From Pseudomonas poae (lineage in GTDB: Bacteria > Pseudomonadota > Gammaproteobacteria > Pseudomonadales > Pseudomonadaceae), in NCBI RefSeq assembly GCF_001439785.1, contig NZ_JYLI01000002.1, forward strand, positions 248,001 through 312,000: a stretch of DNA of 64,000 bases, in the 5' to 3' direction. Position numbers and translations under genes: made by a program. Under the pieces are notes generated by a model, which did no database searches, was not told the origin of the DNA, and saw only the letters and a program-made list of their open reading frames with translations. Positions 39,266 to 50,602 of this stretch are shown one piece after another (positions within the stretch are counted from its first letter, which is position 1; each line of letters opens with the position of its first letter).

Positions 39266-40156
39266 TTATGCGCCATCCTCCGCGCGTTTTCCCATTGGCG
39301 GTTCGTCTAATTCCGACAGCGTTGCGTGCTTGCCCACCAGGAAATCCAGCAGCGCCCGGTGCACTGCCGCCGCTGCCTCGCGCGATTCCAAGTCGAGCAG
39401 GTGGCCGGTGTGTTCGGCCACGGCAAAGCTGCTGCGCCCCACGTATTGCTTGAACAACCGCGCATCGGCGGCCGGCGTGTAGGCGTCCAGCGCACCATTG
39501 AGAAAGTGCACCGGGGTGTCGATCTGGCGCAGCGCTGGCAGGTAGTTGCCGTCACTCAGCGCCAGTACTTGATGAATATGAAAGCGTGCCTGGCGGTACT
39601 CGGTGGTGGCCATGTTCGACAGATGGCGGTGGTTGTTGCGCTTGAGGCGCGGCGACAAGTACTGGCCGACCGTCTCATTGAGCAGATGGCCAACGGCGGA
39701 TTTGTCATCGGCTTCGATCAGCACGCGCACGCGTTCCACGTAGTCGAGCATCACGGGGTTGAGGTTGGGCGACAGGGCCATCACCACCGAGCTTTCGATG
39801 GACGGCGGGTTATGGGCCAGGGTCAGTAATGTGGAAATGCCGCCCCAGGATGCCGACACCAAGTGGTTGACCTCGAAACGCTCCACCAGCGCACACAGGA
39901 TGTGCACCTCGTCGTCCTTGGTCACCAGGTCCAGGTCGGTGTTGTGTTCGCGCGAGTAACCGGAGAACGGCAGGTCGAACAGCAGCACATTGAAATGCTC
40001 GGCCAGGCACTTGCTGGTGCGCGCAAAGGAGCGCGTGGTGGACAGCGCGCCATTGACCATCAGCACGGTTTTCTTCTGCGGGTCGCTGCCCAGTTGCTCT
40101 ACGTGAATGTTGTAATGCTTGAACAGCTTCTCTATGACGAAACTTCCATGATTCAT
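39266..40156 (-). CDS. RhlA-like acyltransferase (HAA synthase family)
   Basis: 296-residue alpha/beta hydrolase strikingly close in length and sequence pattern to RhlA (295 residues), which joins two 3-hydroxyacyl chains into the surfactant precursor HAA. Shared blocks: [57 protein letters not shown] and [10 protein letters not shown]. The triad is Ser103 (SASWGG), Asp224 (ALDAYT) and His252 (EHTGHL). The related PhaG (3-hydroxyacyl thioesterase for PHA supply) is the alternative, but these blocks fit RhlA better. No rhlB glycosyltransferase is adjacent, so free HAA could be the product. The start at 40156 has AGGAAG 6-7 bases upstream. Confidence 0.8.
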   Translation of the reverse strand: MNHGSFVIEKLFKHYNIHVEQLGSDPQKKTVLMVNGALSTTRSFARTSKCLAEHFNVLLFDLPFSGYSREHNTDLDLVTKDDEVHILCALVERFEVNHLVSASWGGISTLLTLAHNPPSIESSVVMALSPNLNPVMLDYVERVRVLIEADDKSAVGHLLNETVGQYLSPRLKRNNHRHLSNMATTEYRQARFHIHQVLALSDGNYLPALRQIDTPVHFLNGALDAYTPAADARLFKQYVGRSSFAVAEHTGHLLDLESREAAAAVHRALLDFLVGKHATLSELDEPPMGKRAEDGA

Positions 40157-40284
40157 CGTCGCACTTCCTGTGAGGTGGCGGTATTCCACTAACCGTTATA
40201 GCGAGCTTTTCAGAAGGCGACAACAGGCTGCACAGGGAGTCATGCAAGTTCGGAAGGAGATGTAAGAAAGCAACACAAAGCAAC

Positions 40285-40312
40285 GTAGGAGGGGGCTTGC
40301 CCCCCTCCCACA
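40285..40312. terminator. Hairpin ahead of rhlA-like gene (REP-like)
   Basis: GGAGGGGGC-TTGC-CCCCCTCC palindrome immediately beyond the TldE-like gene's stop; likely its terminator. Confidence 0.65.
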
Positions 40313-40316
40313 GGGA

Positions 40317-41633
40317 TTAGAGGGTGAGGGTGAGCCGTTTGACCAGCGCGCCCGGAAGCAGATTGGAAGCGGTATTGCGCTGGCCATAGGTGCTCGGCGA
40401 CAACAGCAATTCCCGCTCTGCCGTCAGCGCTTCCAACTGCGAGCCAAGCAGGCTGTAGACGCTGTCATCAAAGCGCATGGTGCTGACCGGTGCCTTGATT
40501 TCGCCGTCTTCCACCCAAAACGTGGCAAAGCGCGTCATGCCAGTGAGGCGGGCGGCCGGCAGGTCGGAGTAGTTCAGGTACCACAGGTTGCTGATGTACA
40601 GCCCGGTGCCCAGTTGCTTGAGGATATCGGCCTGGGCCAGCGTGCCCGCCGCTATCTGCAGGGCGCTGGGGGATTCATCACTGCTGGCGCCGTTGGCGTG
40701 CAGGCCGTATTCGGCCGCGCTGCGCGAATTCACCAGTTGGTCGCAGGCAGCACCAGACTTGATCAGCGTGACATCGCTGCGCGGATAGCCTTCGGTGGAA
40801 AACGCCTGGCTCAGCGAGCCGCTGATCTGCTCGGTGACGGTCACCAATGGGCTCAGCGGCTGTTCACCGGCATAGAGCTTTTGCAGCGAGCTGCCTTTGC
40901 TGGCGATGGCCTGGGCCGAAAAACCGCCCCAGGTGATGATGCTGATGATCTCTTCCAGTGCCGCCGGCGCCAGGTAAGCGCGGTATTGCCCGGGCGGCAA
41001 CGGGTGCAGCGTGCGACCGAGAAACGCCAACTGCGCACGCGCCTGCTGCAGGCGCGCGGCGAATTCGGCGCTGTCCCACGTATGCCCGGCGTAGCTGGCC
41101 TTTACCGCCTCGCCGTTGGCATGGAACACGCTGAAGTCGAAGTTGAAGCTATTGGCTTGGTGCCAGCCGAACGCGCCGTTCGAACTGGCAAAACCACGGC
41201 TGATCGGGCCTGCGGCGTAGAACCCGACCAGGTCAACGTCGGCGGCGGCCTGGCTGATTTCCTCCAGCACGCGGGCCAGGTCCGGCAGCGGCCTGGATTG
41301 TTCATTGTGGCTTTGCCAAGGGTTCTCGTTGAGCAGCAGGTAAGGGTCCTGTGGCAGTAACGGCAAGGTGTCGCGCAATTGCTGCAGGCCATCGGCGAGG
41401 CGCTGGCGATCCAGTGCCGGCGAGCCGGCCAGGGTGATGCCGAGGTCGGCATGCCGGCCATCGCTGATCAGCTTGAGGTTCAGGCTGGCCTGCTGCACAT
41501 GCCCGGCCTGGCGGACCTTGGCGTGGTTGAAACGGACGAATTCGGACGACTCGGCTGCGTAGCCCAGGTGAAATTGTTCGTTGTCGGTGACGGCCTGCTG
41601 AAGCCACTGCACCAGCGCCTTGAAATCGTTCAT
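40317..41633 (-). CDS. TldE/PmbA-like partner of a TldD-type metallopeptidase
   Basis: 438-residue member of the TldD/TldE family. It lacks the HExxxH zinc motif, as TldE (PmbA) subunits do, and contains FASSNGAFGWHQANSFNFDFS and NLWYLNYSDLPAARLTGMTRFATFWVEDGEI, the latter near the substrate entry in TldE structures. It shares one base (TGATG) with the TldD-like gene upstream, so the two are translationally coupled and probably form a heterodimer. They are a second, non-canonical pair rather than obvious TldD/PmbA themselves. Confidence 0.82.
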   Translation of the reverse strand: MNDFKALVQWLQQAVTDNEQFHLGYAAESSEFVRFNHAKVRQAGHVQQASLNLKLISDGRHADLGITLAGSPALDRQRLADGLQQLRDTLPLLPQDPYLLLNENPWQSHNEQSRPLPDLARVLEEISQAAADVDLVGFYAAGPISRGFASSNGAFGWHQANSFNFDFSVFHANGEAVKASYAGHTWDSAEFAARLQQARAQLAFLGRTLHPLPPGQYRAYLAPAALEEIISIITWGGFSAQAIASKGSSLQKLYAGEQPLSPLVTVTEQISGSLSQAFSTEGYPRSDVTLIKSGAACDQLVNSRSAAEYGLHANGASSDESPSALQIAAGTLAQADILKQLGTGLYISNLWYLNYSDLPAARLTGMTRFATFWVEDGEIKAPVSTMRFDDSVYSLLGSQLEALTAERELLLSPSTYGQRNTASNLLPGALVKRLTLTL

Positions 41634-43075
41634 CAGGCATCTCCCCCGAAAACATCGATGTTGCTGAACACACAGGCCGGCGACGCATGGCCGACGCGGA
41701 TCACCTGGTTGGGCTCGCCCTTGCCGCAGTTGGGCGTGCCCAATACCTGGAAGGTGCTGGCGTCGCCCACGGCGCTGAGGTTGCGCCAGAACTGTGCGGA
41801 AATGGCCCGGTAGTTGGGGTTTTTCACCACGCCCTTGAGCTCGCCGTTTTCAATCAACTGGCCCCATTCGCAGCCGAACTGGAATTTGTTGCGCGCATCG
41901 TCAATGGACCAGGAACGGTTGGTCGACATCAGGATGCCGTGCTCGATGGCGCCAATCATCTGCGCCAGGCTCTGGTCGCCGGCCTCGATATTCAGGTTGG
42001 CCATGCGGTCGATGGGCGGACGGTTCCAACCGCTGGCGCGGCTGTTGGCCACGCCGGGCAGCCCCGAGCGAAACTGCGACAAGGCGCCGCCCAGCGGCTT
42101 GAGCAGCAGCCCTTCGCGGATCAGGAACTGTTTGCTGGCGCGGGTGCCGTCATCGTCATGCTGATAGCTGGCCAACTGCTCGGGGATGTCCGGGTCGAAG
42201 GTCACGTTGAGCAGCGGCGAGCCGTATTGCAGATGGCCGAAGTCTGTGGCCTTGACGAAACTGGTGCCGGCGTAATTGCGCTCATCCCCCAGGATGCGGT
42301 CGAGCTCCAGCGGGTGGCCGATGGACTCGTGGATCTGCAGGATCATCTGGTCGGGCATCAACAGCAGGTCGCGCGGGCCCTGGGGCGTGTTCGGCGCGAG
42401 CAGCAGTTGCAGCGCTTGATCGGCGACACGCGGCGCGGCGCCGATCAGGCCGAAGCGACTGATCACATCAAAGCCGCCCTGCTGGCCGAAGTTGCTGCCG
42501 CCCAGGGTGCGGGTCTGGCTGTCGTGACCATCAAAGGCGGTGACGTTGACGCCGGGAAACACGAAGCGCTGGGCCTGGCGCAGTTCGGCGCCGGCACTGT
42601 TGAGGTAGATCTGCTCGACGTGGGTGAGACCCAGGCTCACGTCCCAGCTCACCAGGCGCTCGTCCCTGGGCACGGCGGCGGATTCATCGCCCAGCAGTTG
42701 GTAGCAGTCGCTGAGGGACGGGAAGGCGTGTTCGAGATTGGGCGACAGGTAATCGGCCACGTCGCTGGACACCGGCTGCTGGTGCAGGTCGAGCAGGGCA
42801 TGGGGTTTGATCTGGCGGGCTTGCTGTTCGGCGCGCTCAAGGGCGGCTTGCAGGCCGGCAGGGGAAATGTCGTTGGTCGCCGCGTAGGCCTGCACGCCGT
42901 TGAGACGCACGGTGAGCATGGCGCCTTCGTCATGGCTGAGGTGCGGCGGTTCGGCGACGTTTTTGCGGACCGAGAGGTGCTGGCCGGATTCGCGCACGTA
43001 GCGCAGCGAAAAGAATTCGGCGGTGGTGCGCAGGGCGTTGAAGTGCTGTTTGAGTGTGGCGTGGTGGTCGAACAT
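41633..43075 (-). CDS. TldD-like zinc metallopeptidase
   Basis: 480-residue catalytic partner with the zinc motif HESIGH (in MILQIHESIGHPLELDRILGDE), where His-Glu-x3-His binds zinc. Other family segments: FGHLQYGSPLLNVTFDP and RNKFQFGCEWGQLIENGELKG near the C-terminus. TldD/TldE proteins trim modified peptides and degrade unfolded segments; the target of this pair is unknown. No RiPP precursor or modification gene is nearby. It is the first gene of the two-gene unit. Confidence 0.85.
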   Translation of the reverse strand: MFDHHATLKQHFNALRTTAEFFSLRYVRESGQHLSVRKNVAEPPHLSHDEGAMLTVRLNGVQAYAATNDISPAGLQAALERAEQQARQIKPHALLDLHQQPVSSDVADYLSPNLEHAFPSLSDCYQLLGDESAAVPRDERLVSWDVSLGLTHVEQIYLNSAGAELRQAQRFVFPGVNVTAFDGHDSQTRTLGGSNFGQQGGFDVISRFGLIGAAPRVADQALQLLLAPNTPQGPRDLLLMPDQMILQIHESIGHPLELDRILGDERNYAGTSFVKATDFGHLQYGSPLLNVTFDPDIPEQLASYQHDDDGTRASKQFLIREGLLLKPLGGALSQFRSGLPGVANSRASGWNRPPIDRMANLNIEAGDQSLAQMIGAIEHGILMSTNRSWSIDDARNKFQFGCEWGQLIENGELKGVVKNPNYRAISAQFWRNLSAVGDASTFQVLGTPNCGKGEPNQVIRVGHASPACVFSNIDVFGGDA

Positions 43076-43176
43076 GGGGCCTTCCTTGTGGGCGGCTCAG
43101 CGCGGGCAGGCGAACAGAGTAGGCCTGGGCCGGGGAGCTGATCAAGAAAAGGCAGTTCTTTGTGGCAGGTGCACCG

Positions 43177-43361
43177 TTGTGGCGAGCCCTGATGCCGTTC
43201 AGTTAAGGAAAATGTGTGGGCTTATTGTGGCGAGCGGGCTTGCCCCGCGTAGGGGCGCGAAGCGCCCCCACTCCAGCAAAACGCGGTGTACCTGATACGG
43301 CTCAGCGCCTGGTTTTGGGGCTGCTGCGCAGCCCAACGCAGGACAAGCCTGCTCGCCACAA
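43177..43361. repeat. Composite REP-bounded intergenic element, copy 2
   Basis: Contains the tag ATGCCGTTCAGTTAAG (43192-43207) followed by a 137-base block (43225-43361) bounded by TTGTGGCGAGC and GCTCGCCACAA. The block is the reverse complement of the block at 11411-11550 with small changes, while the tag has the same orientation in both places. No gene is supported. Confidence 0.88.
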
Positions 43362-43371
43362 GGTGTATCAG

Positions 43372-45066
43372 TTACTGCGCAATTTCACGCATTGGCTTGC
43401 CGCGCACCGGCGCATCGCCCGCCACGTAGTAGTCGGCCGTGCTGCGCGGCAACGGCTGGCGGTTGCGGATCCTGTCGGCGATTTTCTCGGCGATCATGAT
43501 CGTTGGCGCGTTCAGGTTGCCAGTGGTGATGATCGGCATGATTGACGCATCCACCACACGCAGACCCTGCATGCCATGCACGCGGCCTTCGCCATCGACC
43601 ACGGCCATCTCGTCGGTGCCCATCTTGCACGAGCAGGACGGATGGTAGGCGGTCTCTGCGTGCTCGCGGATGAACTGGTCGAGCTGTTCATCGGTTTGCA
43701 CCTCGATACCGGGGCTGATTTCGCGGCCACGGTAAGGGTCCAGCGCCGGCTGCTGCATGATTTCGCGGGTCAGGCGGATGCCGTCGCGGAATTCTTCCCA
43801 GTCCTGCTCCGAGGCCATGTAGTTGAAGAGGATGCTCGGGTAGTCCCGTGGATTCTTCGACTTCACCTGCACACGGCCACGGCTTGGCGAACGCATGGAG
43901 CCCATGTGCGCCTGGAAACCGTGTTCCTGCACACCCTTGCTGCCGTTGTAATTGATCGCCACCGGCAGGAAGTGATACTGGATGTTCGGCCATTCGAACT
44001 CGGGGCGCGAACGGATGAAACCGCCGGCTTCGAACTGGTTGCTGGCGCCGATGCCGGTGCCGTTGAACAGCCACTCGGCGCCGATGGCCGGCTGGTTGTA
44101 CCAGAGCAGCGATGGGTACAGCGACACCGGTTGGGTGCACGCGTATTGCAGGTACAGCTCAAGGTGGTCCTGCAGGTTTTCGCCGACGCCGGGCAGGTCG
44201 TGGACCACCGGGATGTCGAGGCTCTCCAACAGTTTGGCCGGGCCCACGCCGGAACGTTGCAGCAGTTGCGGCGAGGCGATGGCGCCGCTGCACACCAGCA
44301 CTTCTTTGCGTGCACGGGCTTCAACGCGCTCTTCGGCGGCGCCGATCAGGTAACGCACACCCACTGCACGTTTGCCTTCGAACAGCACCTTGTCGGTGAG
44401 GGCGTGGGTGACGATGGTCAGGGTCGAACGCTTCTTGGCGGTGTCCAGGTAGCCGCGCGCGGTGCTGGCGCGACGACCGTTGGGCGTGACGGTGCGGTCC
44501 ATCGGGCCGAAACCTTCCTGCTGGTAGCCGTTCAGGTCTTCGGTACGCGGGTAACCGGCCTGCACGCCGGCTTCCACCATGGCGCTGAACAGCGGGTTAT
44601 TGCCGGCCTTGGGCGTGGTCACGCTGACCGGTCCGTCGCCGCCGTGCCAGTCGTTCGGGCCGATGTCGCGGGTTTCGGCTTTGCGGAAGTACGGCAGGCA
44701 ATCGAGGTACGTCCAGTCTTCCAGGCCTGGCAATTTGGCCCAGTTGTCATAGTCCATCGCGTTGCCACGGATGTAGCACATGCCGTTGATCAGCGAGGAA
44801 CCGCCCAGGCCCTTGCCACGACCGCATTCCATCCGGCGTCCGTCCATGTGTGGCTCGGGATCGGTCTCGTAGGCCCAGTTGTAGCGACGGCCTTGCAGCG
44901 GGAACGCCAGCGCTGCGGGCATCTGGGTGCGGAAATCGAGACGGTAGTCGGGGCCGCCGGCTTCCAGCAGCAGAACGGTGACGCCTTCGTCTTCGGTCAG
45001 ACGGGTCGCCAGGGTGTTACCGGCGGAGCCGGCACCCACAATGATGTAGTCGTATTCTTGGGACAT
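43372..45066 (-). CDS. betA: Choline dehydrogenase
   Basis: 564-residue GMC flavoenzyme oxidising choline to betaine aldehyde and further to betaine at the membrane. The start at 45066 ([23 protein letters not shown]) gives the FAD motif GAGSAG. GMC signatures: [21 protein letters not shown] and [16 protein letters not shown]. The active-site His pair is in the C-terminal [10 protein letters not shown] and [13 protein letters not shown] regions. Typical length. Last gene of the betIBA run, with a REP pair between it and betB. Confidence 0.97.
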   Translation of the reverse strand: MSQEYDYIIVGAGSAGNTLATRLTEDEGVTVLLLEAGGPDYRLDFRTQMPAALAFPLQGRRYNWAYETDPEPHMDGRRMECGRGKGLGGSSLINGMCYIRGNAMDYDNWAKLPGLEDWTYLDCLPYFRKAETRDIGPNDWHGGDGPVSVTTPKAGNNPLFSAMVEAGVQAGYPRTEDLNGYQQEGFGPMDRTVTPNGRRASTARGYLDTAKKRSTLTIVTHALTDKVLFEGKRAVGVRYLIGAAEERVEARARKEVLVCSGAIASPQLLQRSGVGPAKLLESLDIPVVHDLPGVGENLQDHLELYLQYACTQPVSLYPSLLWYNQPAIGAEWLFNGTGIGASNQFEAGGFIRSRPEFEWPNIQYHFLPVAINYNGSKGVQEHGFQAHMGSMRSPSRGRVQVKSKNPRDYPSILFNYMASEQDWEEFRDGIRLTREIMQQPALDPYRGREISPGIEVQTDEQLDQFIREHAETAYHPSCSCKMGTDEMAVVDGEGRVHGMQGLRVVDASIMPIITTGNLNAPTIMIAEKIADRIRNRQPLPRSTADYYVAGDAPVRGKPMREIAQ

Positions 45067-45103
45067 TGGATGCACCCTCTTTGGAGTTGGTCAGGTCTGG
45101 CCC

Positions 45104-45172
45104 CATCGCAGGTAAGCCAGCTCCCACAGGAAAATGCATTCCAAGTGTGGGAGCGGGCTTGCCCGCGATGGC
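45104..45172. repeat. REP pair between betB and betA
   Basis: Facing units of two different subtypes (GCAGGTAAGCCAGCTCCCAC and GTGGGAGCGGGCTTGCCCGC) within an operon. Confidence 0.82.
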
Positions 45173-45202
45173 GGCCTCACAGGCAATACAAAACTCAGGG
45201 TG

Positions 45203-46675
<1,473 letters not shown>

Positions 46676-46736
46676 AAAGTCCTCGCATGTGCATAAGTGG
46701 TTGGCGCGGTTCGGGAGTTGAGCGCGTAGTCGCGCT

Positions 46737-47330
46737 CTAGCTCACCTGCTTGGCCAATTGGAAGTCCATGTATTCGTAAGCGATCCGCTGCGCCTGCGCC
46801 GTGTCGAAAGCGTCTCCCGAGAGGGCGCCGCGCAACCACAAACCGTCGATCAGGGCCGCCAGGCCGCGGGCTGCGCTGCGTGCTTCGGGCAGCGGCAGCA
46901 CCCGGCGGAACTGGCAGCACAGGTTGGAATACAGGCGGTGATCGTTGATCCGCTGCAACCTGTGCAATGACGGGTGGTGCATGCTGGCGGCCCAGAAGGC
47001 CAGCCAGGTTTTCATTGCCGGGCCACTGACCTGGCTGGCGTCAAAGTTGCCGCCGATGATCACCTGCAGGTGGGCTCGGGGGCTGTCGTCTTCCAACGCC
47101 CGTCGACGCTCCTGGACGCGCTCGGTCAGCACGTTCATCAGGTAACGCATGGTTGCCGCGATCAGGCCGTTCTTGTCCTGAAAGTAGTGACTGATGATGC
47201 CGTTCGACACACCTGCCAAACGCGCGATCAGCGCAATGCTGGCATCTGCCATTCCAACCTGGTCGATGGCCGTCAACGTAGCCTCGATCAATTGCTGGCG
47301 GCGTATGGGTTGCATACCGACCTTGGGCAT
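46737..47330 (-). CDS. betI: Transcriptional repressor BetI
   Basis: 197-residue TetR-family repressor of the choline-to-betaine genes, released by choline. The N-terminal HTH is seen in [37 protein letters not shown]. The start [18 protein letters not shown] is the BetI-typical one, with AGGTGAAAC upstream. The palindrome at 47404-47417 is its likely operator. Confidence 0.95.
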   Translation of the reverse strand: MPKVGMQPIRRQQLIEATLTAIDQVGMADASIALIARLAGVSNGIISHYFQDKNGLIAATMRYLMNVLTERVQERRRALEDDSPRAHLQVIIGGNFDASQVSGPAMKTWLAFWAASMHHPSLHRLQRINDHRLYSNLCCQFRRVLPLPEARSAARGLAALIDGLWLRGALSGDAFDTAQAQRIAYEYMDFQLAKQVS

Positions 47331-47403
47331 GTTTCACCTCTTTCTCAGGCCGCTGATGGGCCAAATGCGTCCATCGGCTTGAGGGCCAGTCTATTTTGTT
47401 TTT

Positions 47404-47417
47404 ATTGAACGTTCAAT
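47404..47417 (-). promoter_or_regulatory. BetI operator
   Basis: ATTGAACGTTCAAT, a perfect 14-bp palindrome 74 bases upstream of betI and flanked by A/T runs. It resembles the described BetI sites of enteric and Pseudomonas bet genes, which contain TTGAACGT-CCAAT-like halves. Confidence 0.85.
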
Positions 47418-47454
47418 CAATAAAAAATCACAGGCTGGAATCGTCAACAAAAAA

Positions 47455-47544
47455 ATGTGGGAGGGGGCGTGCTCCCGATTGCAGGCTGTCAGCCACACTC
47501 TTTGTGGCTGATGCACCGCTATCGGGAGCAAGCCCCCTCCCACC
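47455..47544. repeat. REP pair between betI and cbcV
   Basis: Facing GTGGGAGGGGGCGTGCTCCCGAT and mirror units around a central inner hairpin (CAGCCACA/TGTGGCTG). It occupies the place where P. aeruginosa carries betT1. Confidence 0.85.
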
Positions 47545-47564
47545 TGTATTTTTTGCAGTGCCTG

Positions 47565-48743
47565 TCAGCCGAGGTTTTTGCCTAAGAGGGCGTGGTACAG
47601 CTCACTGTCACCCAGGATGCCCACCACCTTGTTGTTGTCATGCAACACCAGCTTGTTGCCGGTCTGGTAGCGAATCTGCAGCGCATCGCGCATGCCGATA
47701 TTGGAATCCACCAGCGTCGGCACCCGCTCCAGACTTTCCACCGCCTGGCCCGGTGCCCAGTTCTGCAGATTCATCACCACACCGTTCTGGCGTGCGCCCT
47801 GGATGGTATTGCCTTCGGCCAGGTCCAGCCACGAGTCGCCGCCCGGGTCCAGGCATACCGAGCCGTTGACGCGCGTGCAGTTGTCGAGCGTGCGCATCAG
47901 GCTGCGACCGCACAGCACGTTCAGCGGGTTGGTGTGTGCGACGAAAGTGCGCACATAGTCATCGGCCGGGTTCAGCACGATCTCCTCGGGCACGCTGTAC
48001 TGGATGATCTTGCCGTCTTTCATGATCGCGATGCGGCTGCCCAGTTTGAGAGCCTCATCCAGGTCGTGGCTGACGAACACGATGGTCTTGTTCAGCTTGC
48101 GCTGCAGTTCCAGCAGTTCATCCTGCAAGCCTTGGCGGATCAGCGGGTCGAGGGCGGAGAAGGGTTCGTCCATCAGCAGGATGTCGGCGTCCATCGCCAG
48201 CGCACGGGCCAGGCCCACGCGTTGCTGCATGCCGCCCGACAGCTCGTCCGGCTTCTTGTTGCGCCATTGGGTCAGGCCCACCAGTTCGAGTTTTTCATCC
48301 ACCAGCTTGCGTCGTTCTTTCTCCGGGCGACCCTGCATTTCCAGGCCGAAGCTGATGTTTTCGCGCACCGTCAGCCAGGGCATCAGGGCGAACTTCTGGA
48401 ACACCATGGCAATGCGTTGGGTGCGCATCATCTTCAGCTCGGCGGGTGTGCACGAGGCGATATCGATCTGGCGGCCTTCATGCTCGACGAACAACTGGCC
48501 ACGGCTCACGGTGTTGAGGCCGTTGATGCAGCGCAGCAGGCTCGACTTGCCGGAACCGGACAGGCCCATCAGCACGCAGATTTCGCCTTTCTGGATGTCC
48601 AGGCTGGCGTTTTCCACGCCGACGATCTGCCCGGTCTTTTTCAGGATTTCGTTGCGGCTCATGCCCTGGTCCAGCAGCTTGAGCGCTTCGCGTGGGTCTT
48701 TGGAGAAGATCACGTCGACCTTGTCGAATCGGATAATGCTCAT
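47565..48743 (-). CDS. cbcV: Choline/betaine/carnitine ABC transporter ATPase
   Basis: 392-residue ATPase of the ProV/ChoV type. Walker A is GLSGSGKSS (60-68), the signature is LSGGMQQRVGLARALAMDADILLMDEPFSALD, with the switch His in FVSHDLDEALKLGSRI. The C-terminal about 100 residues form a CBS-like domain typical of osmolyte-type ATPases. It overlaps cbcW by 4 bases, and the order cbcX-cbcW-cbcV matches the transporter that takes up choline, betaine and carnitine in P. aeruginosa. Confidence 0.95.
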   Translation of the reverse strand: MSIIRFDKVDVIFSKDPREALKLLDQGMSRNEILKKTGQIVGVENASLDIQKGEICVLMGLSGSGKSSLLRCINGLNTVSRGQLFVEHEGRQIDIASCTPAELKMMRTQRIAMVFQKFALMPWLTVRENISFGLEMQGRPEKERRKLVDEKLELVGLTQWRNKKPDELSGGMQQRVGLARALAMDADILLMDEPFSALDPLIRQGLQDELLELQRKLNKTIVFVSHDLDEALKLGSRIAIMKDGKIIQYSVPEEIVLNPADDYVRTFVAHTNPLNVLCGRSLMRTLDNCTRVNGSVCLDPGGDSWLDLAEGNTIQGARQNGVVMNLQNWAPGQAVESLERVPTLVDSNIGMRDALQIRYQTGNKLVLHDNNKVVGILGDSELYHALLGKNLG

Positions 48744-49603
48744 GCATCACCCCCTGCTTTGGCTTCGGGTTGTTTGCAGATGCGGTCGAGCATGATGGCC
48801 AGCAACACGATCGCCAGGCCAGCTTCAAAGCCCAGGGCGATATCGGCGGTGTTCAGTGCGTTGACCACCGGCTTGCCGAGGCCGTCGGCGCCCACCAGGG
48901 CGGCGATCACCACCATCGACAACGACAGCATGATGCATTGGGTAATGCCGGCGGCAATGCTCGGCATGGCGTGCGGCAGTTCAATGCGCGAGAGCAACTG
49001 ACGGCGCGAGCAGCCGAAGGCCTTGCCAGCGTCCATCAACTCTTGCGGTACATCGCGGATGCCCAGGTAGGTCAGCCGGATGGGCGCGGCAATCGCGAAC
49101 ACCACCGTGGAGATCAAACCAGGCACCACACCCAGCCCGAAGAGGGTCAGGGTAGGGATGAGGTAGACGAAGGTCGGTACGGTCTGCATCAGATCGAGTA
49201 CCGGCCGCATCATGGTGTAGAACATCGGCTTGTGCGCGGCAACAATGCCCAGCGGCACGCCGATGACCACGCAGACCAGGGTGGCGAACAGCACCTGCGC
49301 GAGGGTTTCCATGGTTTCCTGCCAGTACCCCAGGTTGAGGATCAGCAGGAAGGAGACGATGACGAAAACAGTCAGTCCCCATTTGCGTTGAATAAAGTGA
49401 GCCAGCAGCGCAATCAGACCGATCAATGCCAGTGGATTGAACCAGGTCAGCGCGAACGTCACGCCGTGGATCATCGTTTCCAGTGTCGATGCGATTGCGT
49501 CGAAGTAGTTGGCACCGTGTTCGGTCAACCATTCGACGAAGGCAGCGATGTACTGGCCTAGTGGGATTTTCTGTTCAGTCAGCATGGTAGTGAATGTCCA
49601 CAT
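48740..49603 (-). CDS. cbcW: Choline/betaine/carnitine ABC transporter permease
   Basis: 287-residue (281 if starting at the Met at 49585) inner-membrane permease of the ProW family with about seven hydrophobic segments and the coupling EAA loop in PQELMDAGKAFGCSRRQLLSRIELPHAMPSI. The 49585 start, MLTEQKIPLGQYIAAFVEWL, resembles homologues but lacks a clear ribosome site, so the start is uncertain. Coupled to cbcV by an overlap and preceded by cbcX at a 51-base gap. Confidence 0.94.
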   Translation of the reverse strand: MWTFTTMLTEQKIPLGQYIAAFVEWLTEHGANYFDAIASTLETMIHGVTFALTWFNPLALIGLIALLAHFIQRKWGLTVFVIVSFLLILNLGYWQETMETLAQVLFATLVCVVIGVPLGIVAAHKPMFYTMMRPVLDLMQTVPTFVYLIPTLTLFGLGVVPGLISTVVFAIAAPIRLTYLGIRDVPQELMDAGKAFGCSRRQLLSRIELPHAMPSIAAGITQCIMLSLSMVVIAALVGADGLGKPVVNALNTADIALGFEAGLAIVLLAIMLDRICKQPEAKAGGDA

Positions 49604-49654
49604 GCGAAGGGGAAAACATCCCGGGCCAGCGCACCGGCCCGGGGTCAGCGGAGG

Positions 49655-50602
49655 TTACTTGGCGAGGTAAGCTTTAACGGCGTCGAGCCCGGGTTTGCCA
49701 TCAACGGTGGTGACACCGGCGAGCCAGGTATCGAGGACTTGCGGGTTGGCTTTGAGCCAGGCTTTGGCGGCGGCGTCGGGCTTCTGTTTGTCGTCCAGAA
49801 CCTTGCCCATCAGGGTGCTTTCCATGTCGAGGCTGAACACCAGGTTTTTCAGCAATTGGCCCACGTTGCTGCATTCCTGGGTGTAGCCCTTGCGGGTGTT
49901 GGTGTAGATGGTGGCCTGGCCGTAGTTGGGGCCGAATGAATCATCACCCCCGGTCAGGTACTTCATCTTGAAGCGGGTGTTCATCGGGTGCGGTTCCCAG
50001 CCGAGGAACACGATGGCCTTGTCGCGCCGGGCTGCGCGTTCCACCTGCGAAAGCATTCCCGCTTCGCTGGATTCAACGACTTTGAAACCAGCGGTCTTGA
50101 GGCCGAAGGCGTCTTTGTCGATCAAGGTCTGAATGGTGCGGTTGCCGTCATTGCCTGGCTCGATGCCGTAGATCTTGCCGTCCAGCTCGTCCTTGAATTT
50201 GGCGATATCGGCGAAGTCTTTCAGGCCCTTGTTGTACAGCGCTTCCGGCACGGCCAGGGTGTATTTGGCGTTCTCCAGGTTGGCGCGTACGGTTTCCACG
50301 GTGCCGGCATCACGGTACTGCTTGATGTCGTTTTCCATGGTCGGCATCCAGTTGCCGAGGAAGATGTCCATGTTCTTGCCGTCGGCCAGCGACTTGTAGG
50401 TCACAGGTACCGAAATCATCGTGGTGCGCGGCTTGTAGCCCAGACCCTTGAGAATTTCGCTGGTGGTCGCGGTGGTGACGGTAATGTCGGTCCAGCCGAC
50501 ATCGGAGAAGTTGACGGTCTTGCACTGTTCCGGTTCTGCAGCGTGAGTCATGACGGGCAGACTCAGCATGGCGGCCAACAACAACGAGGGTGAAGCTTTC
50601 AT
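49655..50602 (-). CDS. cbcX: Choline-binding periplasmic protein
   Basis: 315-residue type II binding protein of the choline/proline-betaine class. The start at 50602 (MKASPSLLLAAMLSLPVMTHA) has AGGAG upstream and a signal peptide ending before AEPEQ; the frame to 50716 is an extension. The quaternary-amine box is built from conserved aromatics, e.g. in VGWTDI, LGNWMPT, and FLGWEPHPMN. A paralogue, caiX at 57238, shares VNWTDV, LGYWNP and FFGWAPHPMN, which supports the assignment. Confidence 0.94.
   Translation of the reverse strand: MKASPSLLLAAMLSLPVMTHAAEPEQCKTVNFSDVGWTDITVTTATTSEILKGLGYKPRTTMISVPVTYKSLADGKNMDIFLGNWMPTMENDIKQYRDAGTVETVRANLENAKYTLAVPEALYNKGLKDFADIAKFKDELDGKIYGIEPGNDGNRTIQTLIDKDAFGLKTAGFKVVESSEAGMLSQVERAARRDKAIVFLGWEPHPMNTRFKMKYLTGGDDSFGPNYGQATIYTNTRKGYTQECSNVGQLLKNLVFSLDMESTLMGKVLDDKQKPDAAAKAWLKANPQVLDTWLAGVTTVDGKPGLDAVKAYLAK

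Noticed and set aside
40157..40284. lux-box in front of the RhlA-like gene
   Set aside because: A TATAAC -10 candidate exists, but the sequence at the right distance (CCTGTGCAGCCTGTTG) is not palindromic.
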